DNA from: Nocardiopsis sp. JB363
GTDB taxonomy: Bacteria; Actinomycetota; Actinomycetes; Streptosporangiales; Streptosporangiaceae
Length of the DNA: 64,000 bases
Assembly (NCBI RefSeq): GCF_900143625.1
Contig: NZ_FRFF01000124.1
Coordinates: 1-64,000 of the forward strand
Reading direction: 5' to 3'
Part shown: positions 36,355 to 46,400 of the stretch, piece by piece
Numbering within the stretch: position 1 is the first letter of the stretch
How the letters are laid out: each line of letters opens with the position of its first letter
Program-made: the position numbers and the translations under genes
Notes under the pieces: model-generated
The model's input: the letters and a program-made list of their open reading frames with translations, nothing else
What the model was told of the DNA's origin: nothing
Database searches by the model: none

Positions 36355-36390
36355 GGACCGCCTTCGGGGTTCACTCCCCGGGGGCGGTCC
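36355..36390. terminator. Terminator hairpin between convergent genes
   Basis: GGACCGCC (36355-36362) pairs with 36383-36390, and CGGGG (36365-36369) with 36376-36380, around a 6-nt loop. The right arm lies inside the last codons of the leftward HTH gene. Confidence 0.55.
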
Positions 36391-36697
36391 ACTCGCGCGC
36401 GGCGTCGCGCAGCCGGGTCAGCCGCTCCCAGTGCTGGGCGACGGTGTCCCGCCCCATGGGGGTGAGACCGATGGTGGTGCGGGGGCGGCCACCGGTGCTC
36501 TTGGTGACGGTGACGATGCCGCCCCTCTCCAGCTTGGACAGGTGGCTGGAGAGGTTGCCCTTGGACAGTCCGGTGATGCGCTGGAGGAAGAGGAAGTCCG
36601 CGTACTCACAGGACAGCAGCGCGCTGGTGATCGCCAGGCGCGAGGGTTCGTGCACCAGGCGGTCGATCTCCGCCATGTCCTCGAAGGGCGTGCCCAT
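36371..36697 (-). CDS. Small winged-helix regulator (MarR/ArsR-like, HTH_27 type)
   Basis: A 108-residue winged-helix protein. Recognition region LQRITGLSKGNLSSHLSKLE and wing GIVTVTKSTGGRPRTTIGLT are clear; such small proteins dimerise through the terminal helix. The start ATG 36697 lies two bases after the stop of the upstream membrane-protein gene, so the pair is translationally linked. Two GGTTTG-N5-CAAACC repeats lie in the promoter of that operon and are its likely binding sites. Confidence 0.88.
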   Translation of the reverse strand: MGTPFEDMAEIDRLVHEPSRLAITSALLSCEYADFLFLQRITGLSKGNLSSHLSKLERGGIVTVTKSTGGRPRTTIGLTPMGRDTVAQHWERLTRLRDAAREWTAPGE

Positions 36698-36699
36698 GG

Positions 36700-37323
36700 T
36701 CAGTCCGTCCCGTTCTCGCTCACCGGAGTGAGGGTCCGCACCAGCGTACGGTGGTCCAGCAGCCCGTTCACCACGAAGACGAGCCCGGCCACCAAGGGAA
36801 CCATCACCGGGTACTCCCACTCGACCGGATGGACACCCGAAGGCGTGATCGCCCCCAGCGGGAGCAGGCTGAAAGCCAGCACGAGTACGGCGCCGGCCAG
36901 GTAGTGCCAACGGTCGCGCGGGTAGGAGCAACCGACCGCGACCAGGCAGACGCCGACGAAGACGCCGAAGACCCACCCGCCCTGGACGCCCAGCACGTTG
37001 GTCACGCTCATCAGAGCGATATAGCCGCAGACCAGCGCGATCGGCAGCAGCACGACCCACAGGACGCGCTTCGTGGTCCAGCGGGGGCGCACCTTCCCGA
37101 ACCGACGCCGGTAGTAGCGCTGGGTGACGATGAACAGGCCGGCGATCAGGAGCATCCCGACCGGGAACAGCTCCGCCCACGGGCCGCTCCCCGAGAGCGG
37201 AACGAAGGCCGCCCAGAGCCCCAACAGGCCCAGAAGAGCCGTGTACAGCCCTTGGTAACCGCTGAAGTCAGAGGTGACCGCGCGGATCCTCTCCAGGCGA
37301 TCGATGTCGTGAGGGGTGTTCAT
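36700..37323 (-). CDS. Six-helix membrane protein of unknown function, co-transcribed with the HTH gene
   Basis: A 207-residue inner-membrane protein with about six helices (for example GLYTALLGLLGLWAAFVPL, VVLLPIALVCGYIALMSV, VMVPLVAGLVFVVNGLLD). ATG 37323 has AGG near it; a longer start at 37392 would cross both operators. Pairs of a small winged-helix protein with such a membrane protein are common in actinomycetes, but I know no function. Confidence 0.8.
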   Translation of the reverse strand: MNTPHDIDRLERIRAVTSDFSGYQGLYTALLGLLGLWAAFVPLSGSGPWAELFPVGMLLIAGLFIVTQRYYRRRFGKVRPRWTTKRVLWVVLLPIALVCGYIALMSVTNVLGVQGGWVFGVFVGVCLVAVGCSYPRDRWHYLAGAVLVLAFSLLPLGAITPSGVHPVEWEYPVMVPLVAGLVFVVNGLLDHRTLVRTLTPVSENGTD

Positions 37324-37333
37324 TCGAACCTCC

Positions 37334-37395
37334 GGTTTGTACCGCAAACCTTTCTTCGACCGTACGCGGAGAAGGTTCGGTTTGCAACGCAAACC
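37334..37395. promoter_or_regulatory. Two 17-bp operators GGTTTG-N5-CAAACC
   Basis: GGTTTG-TACCG-CAAACC at 37334-37350 and GGTTTG-CAACG-CAAACC at 37379-37395, centres 45 bp apart. The arms are perfect in both. They lie in the divergent promoter between the membrane-protein/HTH operon and the hydrolase gene; the HTH protein probably binds them cooperatively. Confidence 0.75.
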
Positions 37396-37466
37396 TCAGG
37401 GATGTTCCGCCGGGCAACGGGTATCCCGCACGACGAGGACCCCGCACTTCCCCGGAAGGAACCGCC

Positions 37467-38321
37467 GTGACCGGCACCGACGCCCCATCTCCCGCACCTC
37501 GAAGGAGACGCCTCTTGATCGTGGTCGCCGTGGTGGCCCTCGTACTCGTGGTTCTGGTGGGCCTCATGTGGGTGATGCAGCGATCGGTGATCTACGTGCC
37601 CCTCATCGGCGAACCCCCGGCCGCTTCGGAGGTGATCGAGGGCGCCGAGGACGTGCGGCTCGACACCGAGGACGGCCTCGAACTCGGCGGCTGGTTCGTC
37701 CCGCCCCGAGGTGAGGATCGCGAGGCCGCCGTGCTGGTGACCAACGGCAACGCGGGCAACCGCGAGAGCCGGGCGCCCCTGGCCCGGGCACTGTCGGCGG
37801 AAGGGTTCTCGGTGCTGCTGTTCGACTACCGCGGCTACGGCGGCAACGAGGGCTCCCCCTCCGAGGAAGGGTTGCTCGCCGACGCCCGGGCCGCCGCCGA
37901 CCACCTGGCCGAACGAGGGTTCGCCGCCGACCGCACGCTCTACTTCGGGGAGAGCCTGGGCGCGGCCGTGGCCACCGGCCTGGCGGTCGAACGCCCGCCC
38001 GCGGCGCTGTTCCTACGCTCGCCGTTCAGTTCCCTGGCCGATCTGGGCGCCCACCTCTACCCGTTCCTGCCGGTGCGACTGATGTTGTGGGACCGCTATC
38101 CGGTGGCGGAGCAGGTGGCGCGGATGGAGGTCCCCACGAGTGTGATGATCGGGGACGTCGACGCGATCGTTCCGGCCGAACAGAGCCACGCGGTGGCGGA
38201 GGCGAGCGCGAACCTGTTCGAGGAGGAGGTCCTGTCCAGGGCCGGCCACAACGACGCCGAGCTGATCCACGGCCCTCGGGTGATCGAGGCGTTCGTCCGC
38301 CTCGCCGACCACGCGCTCTGA
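37467..38321 (+). CDS. Membrane-anchored alpha/beta hydrolase
   Basis: A 284-residue alpha/beta hydrolase of the BEM46-like group. An N-terminal membrane anchor (about residues 16-38, LLIVVAVVALVLVVLVGLMW) precedes the catalytic domain. The nucleophile elbow is YFGESLGAA, the acid is in MIGDVDAIVP, and the His in SRAGHND. The oxyanion region is NGNAGNRESR. GTG 37467 follows GGAAGGA. Substrate unknown. It shares the operator-bearing promoter region with the leftward HTH operon. Confidence 0.88.
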   Translation: MTGTDAPSPAPRRRRLLIVVAVVALVLVVLVGLMWVMQRSVIYVPLIGEPPAASEVIEGAEDVRLDTEDGLELGGWFVPPRGEDREAAVLVTNGNAGNRESRAPLARALSAEGFSVLLFDYRGYGGNEGSPSEEGLLADARAAADHLAERGFAADRTLYFGESLGAAVATGLAVERPPAALFLRSPFSSLADLGAHLYPFLPVRLMLWDRYPVAEQVARMEVPTSVMIGDVDAIVPAEQSHAVAEASANLFEEEVLSRAGHNDAELIHGPRVIEAFVRLADHAL

Positions 38322-38340
38322 CCGGCCCCGGGCCGGCGGG

Positions 38341-38814
38341 TCAGCCCGGCAGGTGGCTCAGGGCCCAGGCGGGGGCCAGGACCACGATGAGGAAGCGGGC
38401 CAGGCGGGTGACGAAGGTGACCACGCAGAACAGGACGAGGTTCATCCGGACCACCCCGGCGAGCACCGAGACCACCATGAACGGCGGGACGCTCGCGAAG
38501 GAGCTCAAGGCCAGCAGCCCGGCGCCCCAGACCGGGCGGTCCTCGGCCTTGGTCCGCCAGCCGGCCATCCGCGTCGCCCATTTGCCCGGGGTGGCGGCCT
38601 TGCGTTTGAGCCAGGGCGCGGTGATCGTCCCCTTGCCCACGTAGTAGTAGGGGATCTTGCCGAGGGTCTGCCCCACCGCGGCGGCCACCGCCATCGCGAC
38701 GAGGGCGCCGTCGTCCAAGGTGGCGACGGCGCCCAGCAGGTACACCTCGATGTTGAGGATCGGGACCAACCCGCCCGCCGTGGCGACCACGAAGGCCAGG
38801 AGGGTCTCGCCCAT
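38341..38814 (-). CDS. VTT-domain (DedA/YqaA-like) membrane protein
   Basis: A 157-residue inner-membrane protein with the small VTT/SNARE-associated fold: GGLVPILNIEVYLLGAVA, a re-entrant GQTLGKIPYYYVGKG and the C-terminal VTFVTRLARFLIVVLAPA. ATG 38814 lies 7 bp after the rlmN stop, so it is read with rlmN. Family members affect membrane lipid distribution and envelope integrity; function here is inferred only. Confidence 0.8.
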   Translation of the reverse strand: MGETLLAFVVATAGGLVPILNIEVYLLGAVATLDDGALVAMAVAAAVGQTLGKIPYYYVGKGTITAPWLKRKAATPGKWATRMAGWRTKAEDRPVWGAGLLALSSFASVPPFMVVSVLAGVVRMNLVLFCVVTFVTRLARFLIVVLAPAWALSHLPG

Positions 38815-38821
38815 GTCGGCG

Positions 38822-39919
38822 TTACTTCTCGGCGGCGGCGAGCTGTCCGCAGGCGCCGTCGATCTCCTGGCCACGGGTGTCGCGGACGGTGACGGACACC
38901 CCGTGCGACTCCAGGCGCCGCACGAACTCGCGCTCGTCCTCAGGGCGCGAAGCGGTCCACTTGGACCCCGGGGTGGGGTTGAGCGGGATGAGGTTGACGT
39001 GCACCAAGTGCCCCTTGAGGAGCTTGCCGAGCAGGTCGGCCCGCCAGGCCTGGTCGTTGATGTCCTTGATCAGCGCGTACTCGATGGACACGCGGCGGCC
39101 GGTGGTGCCGGCGTAGCGCCAGGCGGCGTCGAGGACCTCGCCGACCTTCCAGCGGGTGTTGATCGGCACGAGTTCGTCGCGCAGCTCGTCGTCGGGGGCG
39201 TGCAGGGAGATCGCGAGGCGTACCTGCATCTTCTCGTCGATGAGCTTGTTGATGGCGGGGACCAACCCGACGGTGGAGACGGTCACGCCGCGCTGGGAGA
39301 TGCCCATGCCGTTCGGGACCGGGTCGGTGATCTGGCGGACGGACTGGAGCACCCGCTTGTAGTTGGCCATGGGCTCGCCCATGCCCATGAACACGATGTT
39401 GCTGATCCGCCCCGGACCGCCGGCGACCTCACCACGGGCCAGGTCACGGCCGCTCGCGATCACCTGTTCGACGATCTCGCCGGTGGACAGGTTGCGGGTC
39501 AGGCCCGCCTGGCCGGTGGCGCAGAACGGGCAGTTCATGCCGCAGCCGGCCTGGGAGGAGATGCACAGGGTGACGCGGTCCGGGTAGCGCATCATGACCG
39601 ACTCGAACATGACCCCGTCAAAGGCCTTCCAGAGGGTCTTGCGGGTCATCCCCTTGTCCGCGGTCAAGTGTCGGACCGGAGTGAGCAGCGTGGGCAGCAG
39701 CGCCTCACCGAGCTTCTCCCGGGAGTCCTCCGGTAGGTCGGTCATGTTGGCGGTGTCCGACTCCAGGGCGCCGTAGTAGTGCTTGGCGATCTGTTTGGCC
39801 CGGAAGGGCTTCTCGCCCAGCTCCTTGACGACGTCCTGGCGTTCCTCCAGGGACAGGTCGGCCAGGTGCCGGGGCGGCTTGGCGCGGCGGGGTGCGACGA
39901 AAGTGAGCTCGGCGGGCAT
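38822..39919 (-). CDS. rlmN: 23S rRNA (adenine2503-C2)-methyltransferase
   Basis: A 365-residue radical SAM enzyme methylating A2503 of 23S rRNA and A37 of some tRNAs. The Fe-S cluster cysteines are C126-x3-C130-x2-C133 in GCGMNCPFC. The N-terminal helical domain includes [14 protein letters not shown]. The C-terminal part holds the second catalytic Cys region ([15 protein letters not shown]). Length is typical of actinomycete RlmN. Position 39920-40141, upstream, holds two TTATACG direct repeats 9 bp apart (39987, 39996) that may be promoter elements. Confidence 0.96.
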   Translation of the reverse strand: MPAELTFVAPRRAKPPRHLADLSLEERQDVVKELGEKPFRAKQIAKHYYGALESDTANMTDLPEDSREKLGEALLPTLLTPVRHLTADKGMTRKTLWKAFDGVMFESVMMRYPDRVTLCISSQAGCGMNCPFCATGQAGLTRNLSTGEIVEQVIASGRDLARGEVAGGPGRISNIVFMGMGEPMANYKRVLQSVRQITDPVPNGMGISQRGVTVSTVGLVPAINKLIDEKMQVRLAISLHAPDDELRDELVPINTRWKVGEVLDAAWRYAGTTGRRVSIEYALIKDINDQAWRADLLGKLLKGHLVHVNLIPLNPTPGSKWTASRPEDEREFVRRLESHGVSVTVRDTRGQEIDGACGQLAAAEK

Positions 39920-40141
39920 AAGTATCCGTAACGAGTGGAGTCGGTGGACTGCGCCCGGCGCGGAAAAGGTGTGGCGCCGCGGGTCGTTATACGACTTATA
40001 CGCGGCTGCGGCATTGCTCCGCCTGTCAGGGCACTACCGTCGAGTCTACGCGCAGTGTGGACAGCCCGGACGGGTGCAGGCCCCTACGGTGACCACCACA
40101 ACACGACTACCCCCTGGGTCGACACACACGTGGGAGAGCCG

Positions 40142-41227
40142 GTGACCGAGATCGACGTCCTGCTCGATGAGATCAGCCCCTACCAGAGCCGCCGCGTCGT
40201 CGTCGAATGCGACTCCCACACCACCGCCGCCTACCTGTTGGACGCCCGCGAGCGCATCCGCGTCCCGGTGTGGCTGGCCAACCACGAGAGCGCACCGACC
40301 GAGGTGCAGCCCGGTGACCTGTATCAAGGCCGGGCCCCGCTGATGCCGGAGGCCTACACCAAACATCCCCAGGGACGGCCCCGCTTCGACCCGGACTCGT
40401 TGCGCGCGGTCTGGTTCGAGGAAGGCGACGGCGTGGCCCTGCTCGACGAGGAGGGGCTGCTCGCGGTCATTCCCGGTTGGGCGGACGCCGACAGCGGGCT
40501 GCCCGGGTACGCGCGTGAGGCGATCGGCCGCAGCGCCTACGCGTGGGAGTTGGACTCGGTCAAGCGCCGGCTGTGGCCTCGGGTCGTGCACGCCGAGGCC
40601 TACTGGGACTGGCGTCGGGCCTCGGGTGCCTGGCGGAGCGTGCAGCGCACGGTGCTCGGCCACCTGAACCGTCGGGTGGGCGAGGCCGGCCACTACTGGG
40701 ACGTGTCCGACGGGCATCCGCCGTTGCTACGGCTGTCGGAGCGTCCGCCGACGAAGGAACGACCGTTCACGATCCTGTCGACGGTCGGCATGTGCGGGCA
40801 GCGGATGCCGACCCTGGACCGGTACATGGCCGACACCTCCCACCACGCCCGGGTGGAGTTGGCGCTGGCCACGACGTTGCCCGCGCATCACGCGGCGCGG
40901 ATCTTCCGGTGGATCGGCGCCTTCCCCTGGCGTGCGGTCACCTGGTTCGGCACCGGCCACACGGTCAAGTGGCTGGACAACCCCGAGGACCGGACGATGC
41001 GCCGGGGCGCGGGCGCGGTGCTGCTGCTGGAGGACCCGGCCCCCCTGGTCACCGATCCCGACCGCCTGCCACCGGACACCTCCGGGCTGTCCTTCCAGGG
41101 CGACCCGGTGAAGTGGCTGTGGATCGTGCCGATCACCCGCCCCGAGCACCTGTTCGCCAAGGAGCACGACAGCGCCACCCTGGTGGAGAAGCTCGCGGCG
41201 GAGGGCCGCAGCTGGGTCCTGGACTGA
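40142..41227 (+). CDS. Suppressor-of-fused (SUFU) domain protein
   Basis: A 361-residue protein. The N-terminal 150 residues are unassigned but look like an actinomycete DUF (VVVECDSHTTAAYLLDARER, then PGWADADSGLPGYAREAIG). The C-terminal 190 residues match the bacterial SUFU domain, with FTILSTVGMCGQRMP, GHTVKWLDN and the closing LWIVPITRPEHLFAKEHDSA. Bacterial SUFU proteins occur as immunity or accessory proteins next to polymorphic toxins, but no toxin gene is adjacent here. GTG 40142 follows GGAGAG; earlier codons (from 39935) cross the promoter. Confidence 0.72.
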   Translation: MTEIDVLLDEISPYQSRRVVVECDSHTTAAYLLDARERIRVPVWLANHESAPTEVQPGDLYQGRAPLMPEAYTKHPQGRPRFDPDSLRAVWFEEGDGVALLDEEGLLAVIPGWADADSGLPGYAREAIGRSAYAWELDSVKRRLWPRVVHAEAYWDWRRASGAWRSVQRTVLGHLNRRVGEAGHYWDVSDGHPPLLRLSERPPTKERPFTILSTVGMCGQRMPTLDRYMADTSHHARVELALATTLPAHHAARIFRWIGAFPWRAVTWFGTGHTVKWLDNPEDRTMRRGAGAVLLLEDPAPLVTDPDRLPPDTSGLSFQGDPVKWLWIVPITRPEHLFAKEHDSATLVEKLAAEGRSWVLD

Positions 41228-41316
41228 GGACCTCTCCCTCGCGCCGGAAAACCGGTTGACCCTCCCTTCCCGTTCCACGAGCATTCTCCGGTCGGGGCGG
41301 TTCGAGGCGGGAACGG

Positions 41317-42564
41317 GTGTGCGGCATGGGCCGGGTGGAGAAGGTCGGCGCGGGGTCGAGGATGGGGCTCACGGCACCGCTCCGGCATCCGAACTTCCGC
41401 GCGTTGGCGCTGGGCCGGGTCCTGATGTTGTTCGGCAACGGTATGGCGAACGTGGCGTTGGCCTTCGCCGTGCTGGACGTGACCGGGTCGCTCACCCAGG
41501 TGGGTCTGGTGGTGGGCGCCCGGTCGGTCGCGAACGTGTCCCTGCTGTTGTTGGGCGGGGTCCTCGCCGACCGGCTACCGCGTGCCCTGGTGATGCAAGG
41601 CGCCTGTGCGCTCGCCGCGCTCACCCAGGGGTTCCTGGCCTTGGCCCTGCTCACCGGGGTCGCCACGTTGCCGCTGATGGTGTTGTTGAGCGTGCTCAAC
41701 GGGGCGGCGGCCGCCGCCAACCTGCCCGCGGCCGCCGCGCTCACCCCGCAGACCGTGCCGCACACGCTGCTGCGTCAGGCCAACGCGCTGGTCGGGATCG
41801 CCAAGCAGCTGGGTCTGTTCGCGGGGATGTCGATGGGCGGCGTGGCCGTGGGTCTGCTGGGTCCGGGGTGGGCGATCGGCGCGGACGCCGTGATGTTCGC
41901 CGCCGCCGGGGTGGCCTTCCTGTTCCTCCGGGTGCCGTCGACGGCGGCGCCGGAGCGGAGCAACGTGCTGCGCGACCTGGTGGAGGGCTGGAGCGAGTTC
42001 GTGGCCAGGCCGTGGGTGTGGATCATCGTGTTGCAGTTCATGGTGGTCAACGCCGGCTGGTCGGCGACCACCGCGGTGCTGGGTCCCGGGATCGCCGACG
42101 AGACGTTCGGGCGGACCATGTGGGGGCTGGTGATGGCGGCCAACAGCGTGGGGCTGCTGGTGGGCGGGGTCCTGGCGGCACGCTGGCAGCCACGGCGGGC
42201 GCTCTTCTACGGCACCGCGCTGGTCACCGTGCAGACCCTGCCGTTCTTCGTGCTGGCCGACCCCTCGCCGGTGGTGCCGCTGCTGTTCGCCGCGATGTTC
42301 GTGGGCGGGGTCGCGGTCGAGCAGTTCACCGTGGCCTGGGAGGTGTCGGTACAGGAGAACATCCCGCCGGAACGGCTCTCGCGGGTGTACTCCTACGACG
42401 CGTTGGGGTCGTTCGTGGCCATGCCGATGGGTCAGATCGCGATCGGGCCGCTCGCCGAGTCGATCGGCCCGGACCGGTCCCTGTTGATCGTCGCCGGGTC
42501 GACGATCGCGGCGACGCTGCTGGCCGTCGCCGCGCCGAGCGTGCGCTCACTGCACCGCCGGTGA
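41317..42564 (+). CDS. MFS transporter
   Basis: A 415-residue major facilitator protein with about twelve helices and the motif A-like loop GGVLADRLPR after helix 2. The fold and VGLLVGGVLAARWQPRRALF fit the MFS_3/enterobactin-exporter-like group, usually efflux pumps. The start is uncertain (GTG 41317, ATG 41326 or ATG 41362); helix 1 begins after the last. Its 3' end overlaps the leftward BlaI gene by 18 bp. Substrate unknown. Confidence 0.85.
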   Translation: MCGMGRVEKVGAGSRMGLTAPLRHPNFRALALGRVLMLFGNGMANVALAFAVLDVTGSLTQVGLVVGARSVANVSLLLLGGVLADRLPRALVMQGACALAALTQGFLALALLTGVATLPLMVLLSVLNGAAAAANLPAAAALTPQTVPHTLLRQANALVGIAKQLGLFAGMSMGGVAVGLLGPGWAIGADAVMFAAAGVAFLFLRVPSTAAPERSNVLRDLVEGWSEFVARPWVWIIVLQFMVVNAGWSATTAVLGPGIADETFGRTMWGLVMAANSVGLLVGGVLAARWQPRRALFYGTALVTVQTLPFFVLADPSPVVPLLFAAMFVGGVAVEQFTVAWEVSVQENIPPERLSRVYSYDALGSFVAMPMGQIAIGPLAESIGPDRSLLIVAGSTIAATLLAVAAPSVRSLHRR

Positions 42565-42948
42565 CCGACGCGCGGGCGCGGAGCCCGTGCGTCGATCGCG
42601 GACCTGCCGGAACACGTGGTGCAGTCGGACCATGTCCTCGTCGCTGAAGCGTTCGACGAAACGGAGCAGGGTGGCTCCGGGGTCGGGGCCAGTGCGCAGG
42701 ACCTCGCCCATGACGCGCGCCGTGTACTCGGCGTGTGTCTCCCTGGGCCAGTAGGTCCAAGCCCGCCCGGTCTTCTCGCGCTCCAGCAGCCCCTTCTGAT
42801 GGAGGATGTTGGCGACGGTCATGACGGTCGTGTAGGCGAGATCACGGTCGTAGACCATGTTCTCGCGGATGTCGCGGACCGGCAGCGGCCCCTCCGCGCG
42901 CCACAGGGCGCACATGATGGCCGCCTCCAGCTCCCCCAGGCCCCTCAT
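42547..42948 (-). CDS. BlaI/MecI/CopY-family repressor
   Basis: A 133-residue penicillinase-repressor-type winged-helix protein: LGELEAAIMCALWRAEGPLP, the recognition segment LAYTTVMTVANILHQKGLLE and the wing GRAWTYWPRETHAEY. In BlaI/MecI the sensor protease BlaR1/MecR1 (M56) cleaves the C-terminal domain; no M56 gene is adjacent. It is convergent with, and overlaps, the MFS gene by 18 bp. Its targets are unknown. Confidence 0.9.
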   Translation of the reverse strand: MRGLGELEAAIMCALWRAEGPLPVRDIRENMVYDRDLAYTTVMTVANILHQKGLLEREKTGRAWTYWPRETHAEYTARVMGEVLRTGPDPGATLLRFVERFSDEDMVRLHHVFRQVRDRRTGSAPARRSPAVQ

Positions 42949-43482
42949 GGTTCTCCCTCGCCCCGACGTTCCGGCCGTTCATAGGCGAATCGTAGGCGGG
43001 GCGGTGGCGGCGCCGAGGGGAAATCGAGGAGAGCACGCAGATCCGTACATCCATGGCGACGAACACCGGCGTTTCACGGCTGAGAGCGCGGATCGCACCG
43101 TCGGCTCGGGGCTCCCCCGACACGAGTCGCCGGAAACGTGTGTCGCGTCACATCCCGGTCGACCGAAGGTGGTCACAACGCCGCGATCCGAAAATCCCCT
43201 CAAACAGGGACGAACGAGGCGCGTCGACTACCCAGTGCGCAGGCGTGCACACGAAACAGGGAGGTTCGTGTGAAAGATTGTTAGGTATCTCCCAGTTTCA
43301 ACAACCGTCGCGTTCCCGTCAGGGAGGTCCGTACAAGTAGCCTTGTACCCGACGAGTGCCGGCCTGGTCAGATACTCCTCACACGGGGAGCGACTCCATG
43401 CTTCTTCGAGCCCGCCAAGCCGGCAGCCACCCGTCTTTCCTGAACATTCACAAGCGAGCAGCGGAAGTGGGCGATCTCCGCC
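42949..43482. other. 534-bp intergenic region before kgd
   Basis: No supported gene; the open frames here have no family-like features or ribosome sites. It must contain the BlaI promoter (leftward) and the kgd promoter and leader. The only clear structure is the inverted repeat at 43331-43348; the 43271-43300 stretch is locally AT-rich and could hold promoter elements. Confidence 0.6.
43331..43348. promoter_or_regulatory. Inverted repeat GTACAAG-N4-CTTGTAC in the kgd leader
   Basis: Perfect 7-bp arms with a 4-bp spacer, 135 bp before the kgd start. Either an operator for a regulator of 2-oxoglutarate metabolism or a small RNA hairpin in the leader. Confidence 0.5.
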
Positions 43483-46400
43483 GTGTCGTCTGAGGCGTCT
43501 CAACCCCTGACAGATTTCGGCCCGAACGAGTGGTTGGTCGAGGAGCTTTACCAGAAGTACCTCACCGACCCGAATTCGGTTGACAAGGCTTGGTGGAACT
43601 TCTTCGCGGACTACAAGCCCGCGGACTCGGCCGGCGGGAAGGGTGGGGCCACTGCGACCGCTAAGGCGCAGACCGAGAAGGCCCCTTCCGCTCCCGCGCC
43701 GAAGAAGAAGGCCGCTCCGGCCTCTGCACCCAAGAACAACGACGATGGACTCCAGGTCAAGGAGGAGCGGCTGCGTGGCGCGGCCGCCCGTACCGCGACC
43801 AACATGGACTCCAGCCTGACCCTGCCCACCGCGACGAGCGTGCGCGCGGTGCCGGTCAAGCTGCTGTTCGACAACCGCATCGTCATCAACAACCATCTCC
43901 GACGCAGCCGCGGTGGGAAGATCTCCTTCACCCACCTCATCGGCTACGCCATGGTCAAGGCTCTCGAGTCGATGCCGGAGATGAACCACTCCTACACGGA
44001 GGTCAACGGTAAGCCCGGCGTCGCCAAGCCCGAACACGTGAACTTCGGTCTGGCGATCGACCTCCCCAAGCCCGACGGCTCCCGTCAGCTGGTCGTGCCC
44101 TCCATCAAGAAGTCCGACGAGATGGGCTTCGACGAGTTCTGGAGCGGCTACGAGGACCTGGTCCGCAAGGCCCGCAACAACAAGCTGGGCGTGCCGGACT
44201 TCCAGGGCACCACGATCAGCCTGACCAACCCGGGCGGCATCGGCACGGTGCACTCCGTGCCGCGCCTGATGCCCGGCCAGGGCACCATCCTCGCGGTCGG
44301 TGCCATGGAGTACCCGGCCGAGTTCCAGGGCGCTTCCCAGGACACCCTGAGCGAGCTGGGCATCAGCAAGGTCATGACGATCACGTCGACCTATGACCAC
44401 CGGGTCATCCAGGGCGCCCAGTCGGGCGAGTTCCTGCGACGCATCCACCAGCTCCTGCTGGGCGAGGACGGTTTCTACGACGAGATCTTCAACGCTCTGC
44501 GGATCCCTTACGAGCCGGTCCGCTGGGTCCAGGACATCCACGTCAACCCGGCCACCCAGCTCGACAAGACCACCCGGGTCCAGGAGCTGATCCACGCCTA
44601 CCGTGTGCGCGGCCACCTCATGGCCGACACCAACCCGCTCACCCATGAGCAGCGCAAGCACCCGGACCTGGACGTGCTCGAACACGGCCTGACCCTCTGG
44701 GACCTGGACCGCGAGTTCCCCACCGGGGGCTTCGGCGGCAAGCAGGTCATGAAGCTTCGCGACGTTCTGGGCGTGCTGCGCGACACCTACTGCCGCACGG
44801 TGGGTATCGAGTACATGCACATCCAGAGCCCGGAGGAGCGGGAATGGATCCAGTCGCACGTCGAGCGCGAGCACGAGAAGCTCGACCGTGACGAGCAGCT
44901 GCACATCCTGCACCGGCTCAACAGCGCGGAGGCCTTCGAGACCTTCCTTCAGACCAAGTACGTGGGTCAGAAGCGCTTCTCCCTGGAGGGTGGAGAGTCG
45001 CTGATCCCGCTGCTGGACGGTGTGATCTCCAAGGCCGCCAAGGCCGAGCTGGACGAGGCCGTCGTCGGTATGGCCCACCGTGGTCGTCTGAACGTACTGG
45101 CCAACATCTGTGGCAAGTCCTACGGGCAGATCTTCGGTGAGTTCGAGGGCAACCTCGACCCGCGCAGCGCGCACGGCTCCGGTGACGTCAAGTACCACCT
45201 GGGCACCGAGGGAGTCTTCGAGACCCGCGAGGGCGACAAGATCCAGATCACGCTGGCCGCCAACCCGTCCCACCTGGAGACGGTCAACCCGGTCGCCGAA
45301 GGCATCGTCCGCGCCAAGCAGGACGTGCTCGACAAGGGCCCGCACGGTTTCACCGTGCTGCCCATCCTCATCCACGGTGACGCGGCGTTCGCCGGGCAGG
45401 GTGTGGTCGCCGAGACCCTCAACCTGTCCCAGCTGCGCGGTTACCGGACCGGCGGCACGGTGCACGTCATCGTGAACAACCAGGTGGGCTTCACCACCTC
45501 GCCGTCCGACAGCCGCTCCAGCGTGTACGCCACCGACGTCGCGCGCATGGTGCAGGCGCCGATCTTCCACGTCAACGGGGACGACCCCGAGGCCGTGGTC
45601 CGGGTCGCGAACCTGGCCTTCGCCTACCGTCAGGCGTTCAACAAGGACGTCGTGATCGACCTGGTCTGCTACCGGCGTCGTGGGCACAACGAGGGCGACA
45701 ACCCCGCGTTCACCCAGCCGCTGATGTACGACGTCATCGACGCCAAGCGTTCCACCCGCAAGCTGTTCACCGAGTCCCTGATCGGGCGCGGTGACATCAC
45801 GGTGGAAGAGGCGGAGTCGGCGCTGCGCGACTACCAGAGTGAGCTCGAACGGGCCTTCACCGAGACCCGTGAGGTCGAGAAGAAGCCGATCGAGCCGGGC
45901 TCCGTGGTCAAGCCCGAGGTGTTCACCGAGTCCCGCCTGGACCACTCCAAGGTGGAGACGGCGATCTCCTCCGAGACCGTCAAGCGGGTCATCGACACCC
46001 AGGTGAACCTGCCCGACGGCTTCACGCCGCACCCGCGTCTGGCCCCGCAGCTGACCCGTCGCGCGACCATGGTCGAGAACGACGTGATCGACTGGGCCAC
46101 CGGTGAGCTGTTGGCCTTCGGGTCGCTGCTGTTGGACGACCACCCGGTCCGTCTGGTCGGTCAGGACACGCGCCGCGGCACCTTCGGTCAGCGCCACGCC
46201 ACGTTGATGGACCGCGACACCGGCGAGACCCACACGCCGTTGAAGAGCTTCGACAACGGCACCACGAAGTTCCTCGCCTACGACTCGCTGCTGAGCGAGT
46301 ACGCGGCGCTGGGCTTCGAGTACGGCTACTCGCTGACCCGTCCGGACTCCCTGGTGATGTGGGAGGCGCAGTTCGGTGACTTCGTCAACGGCGCCCAGAC

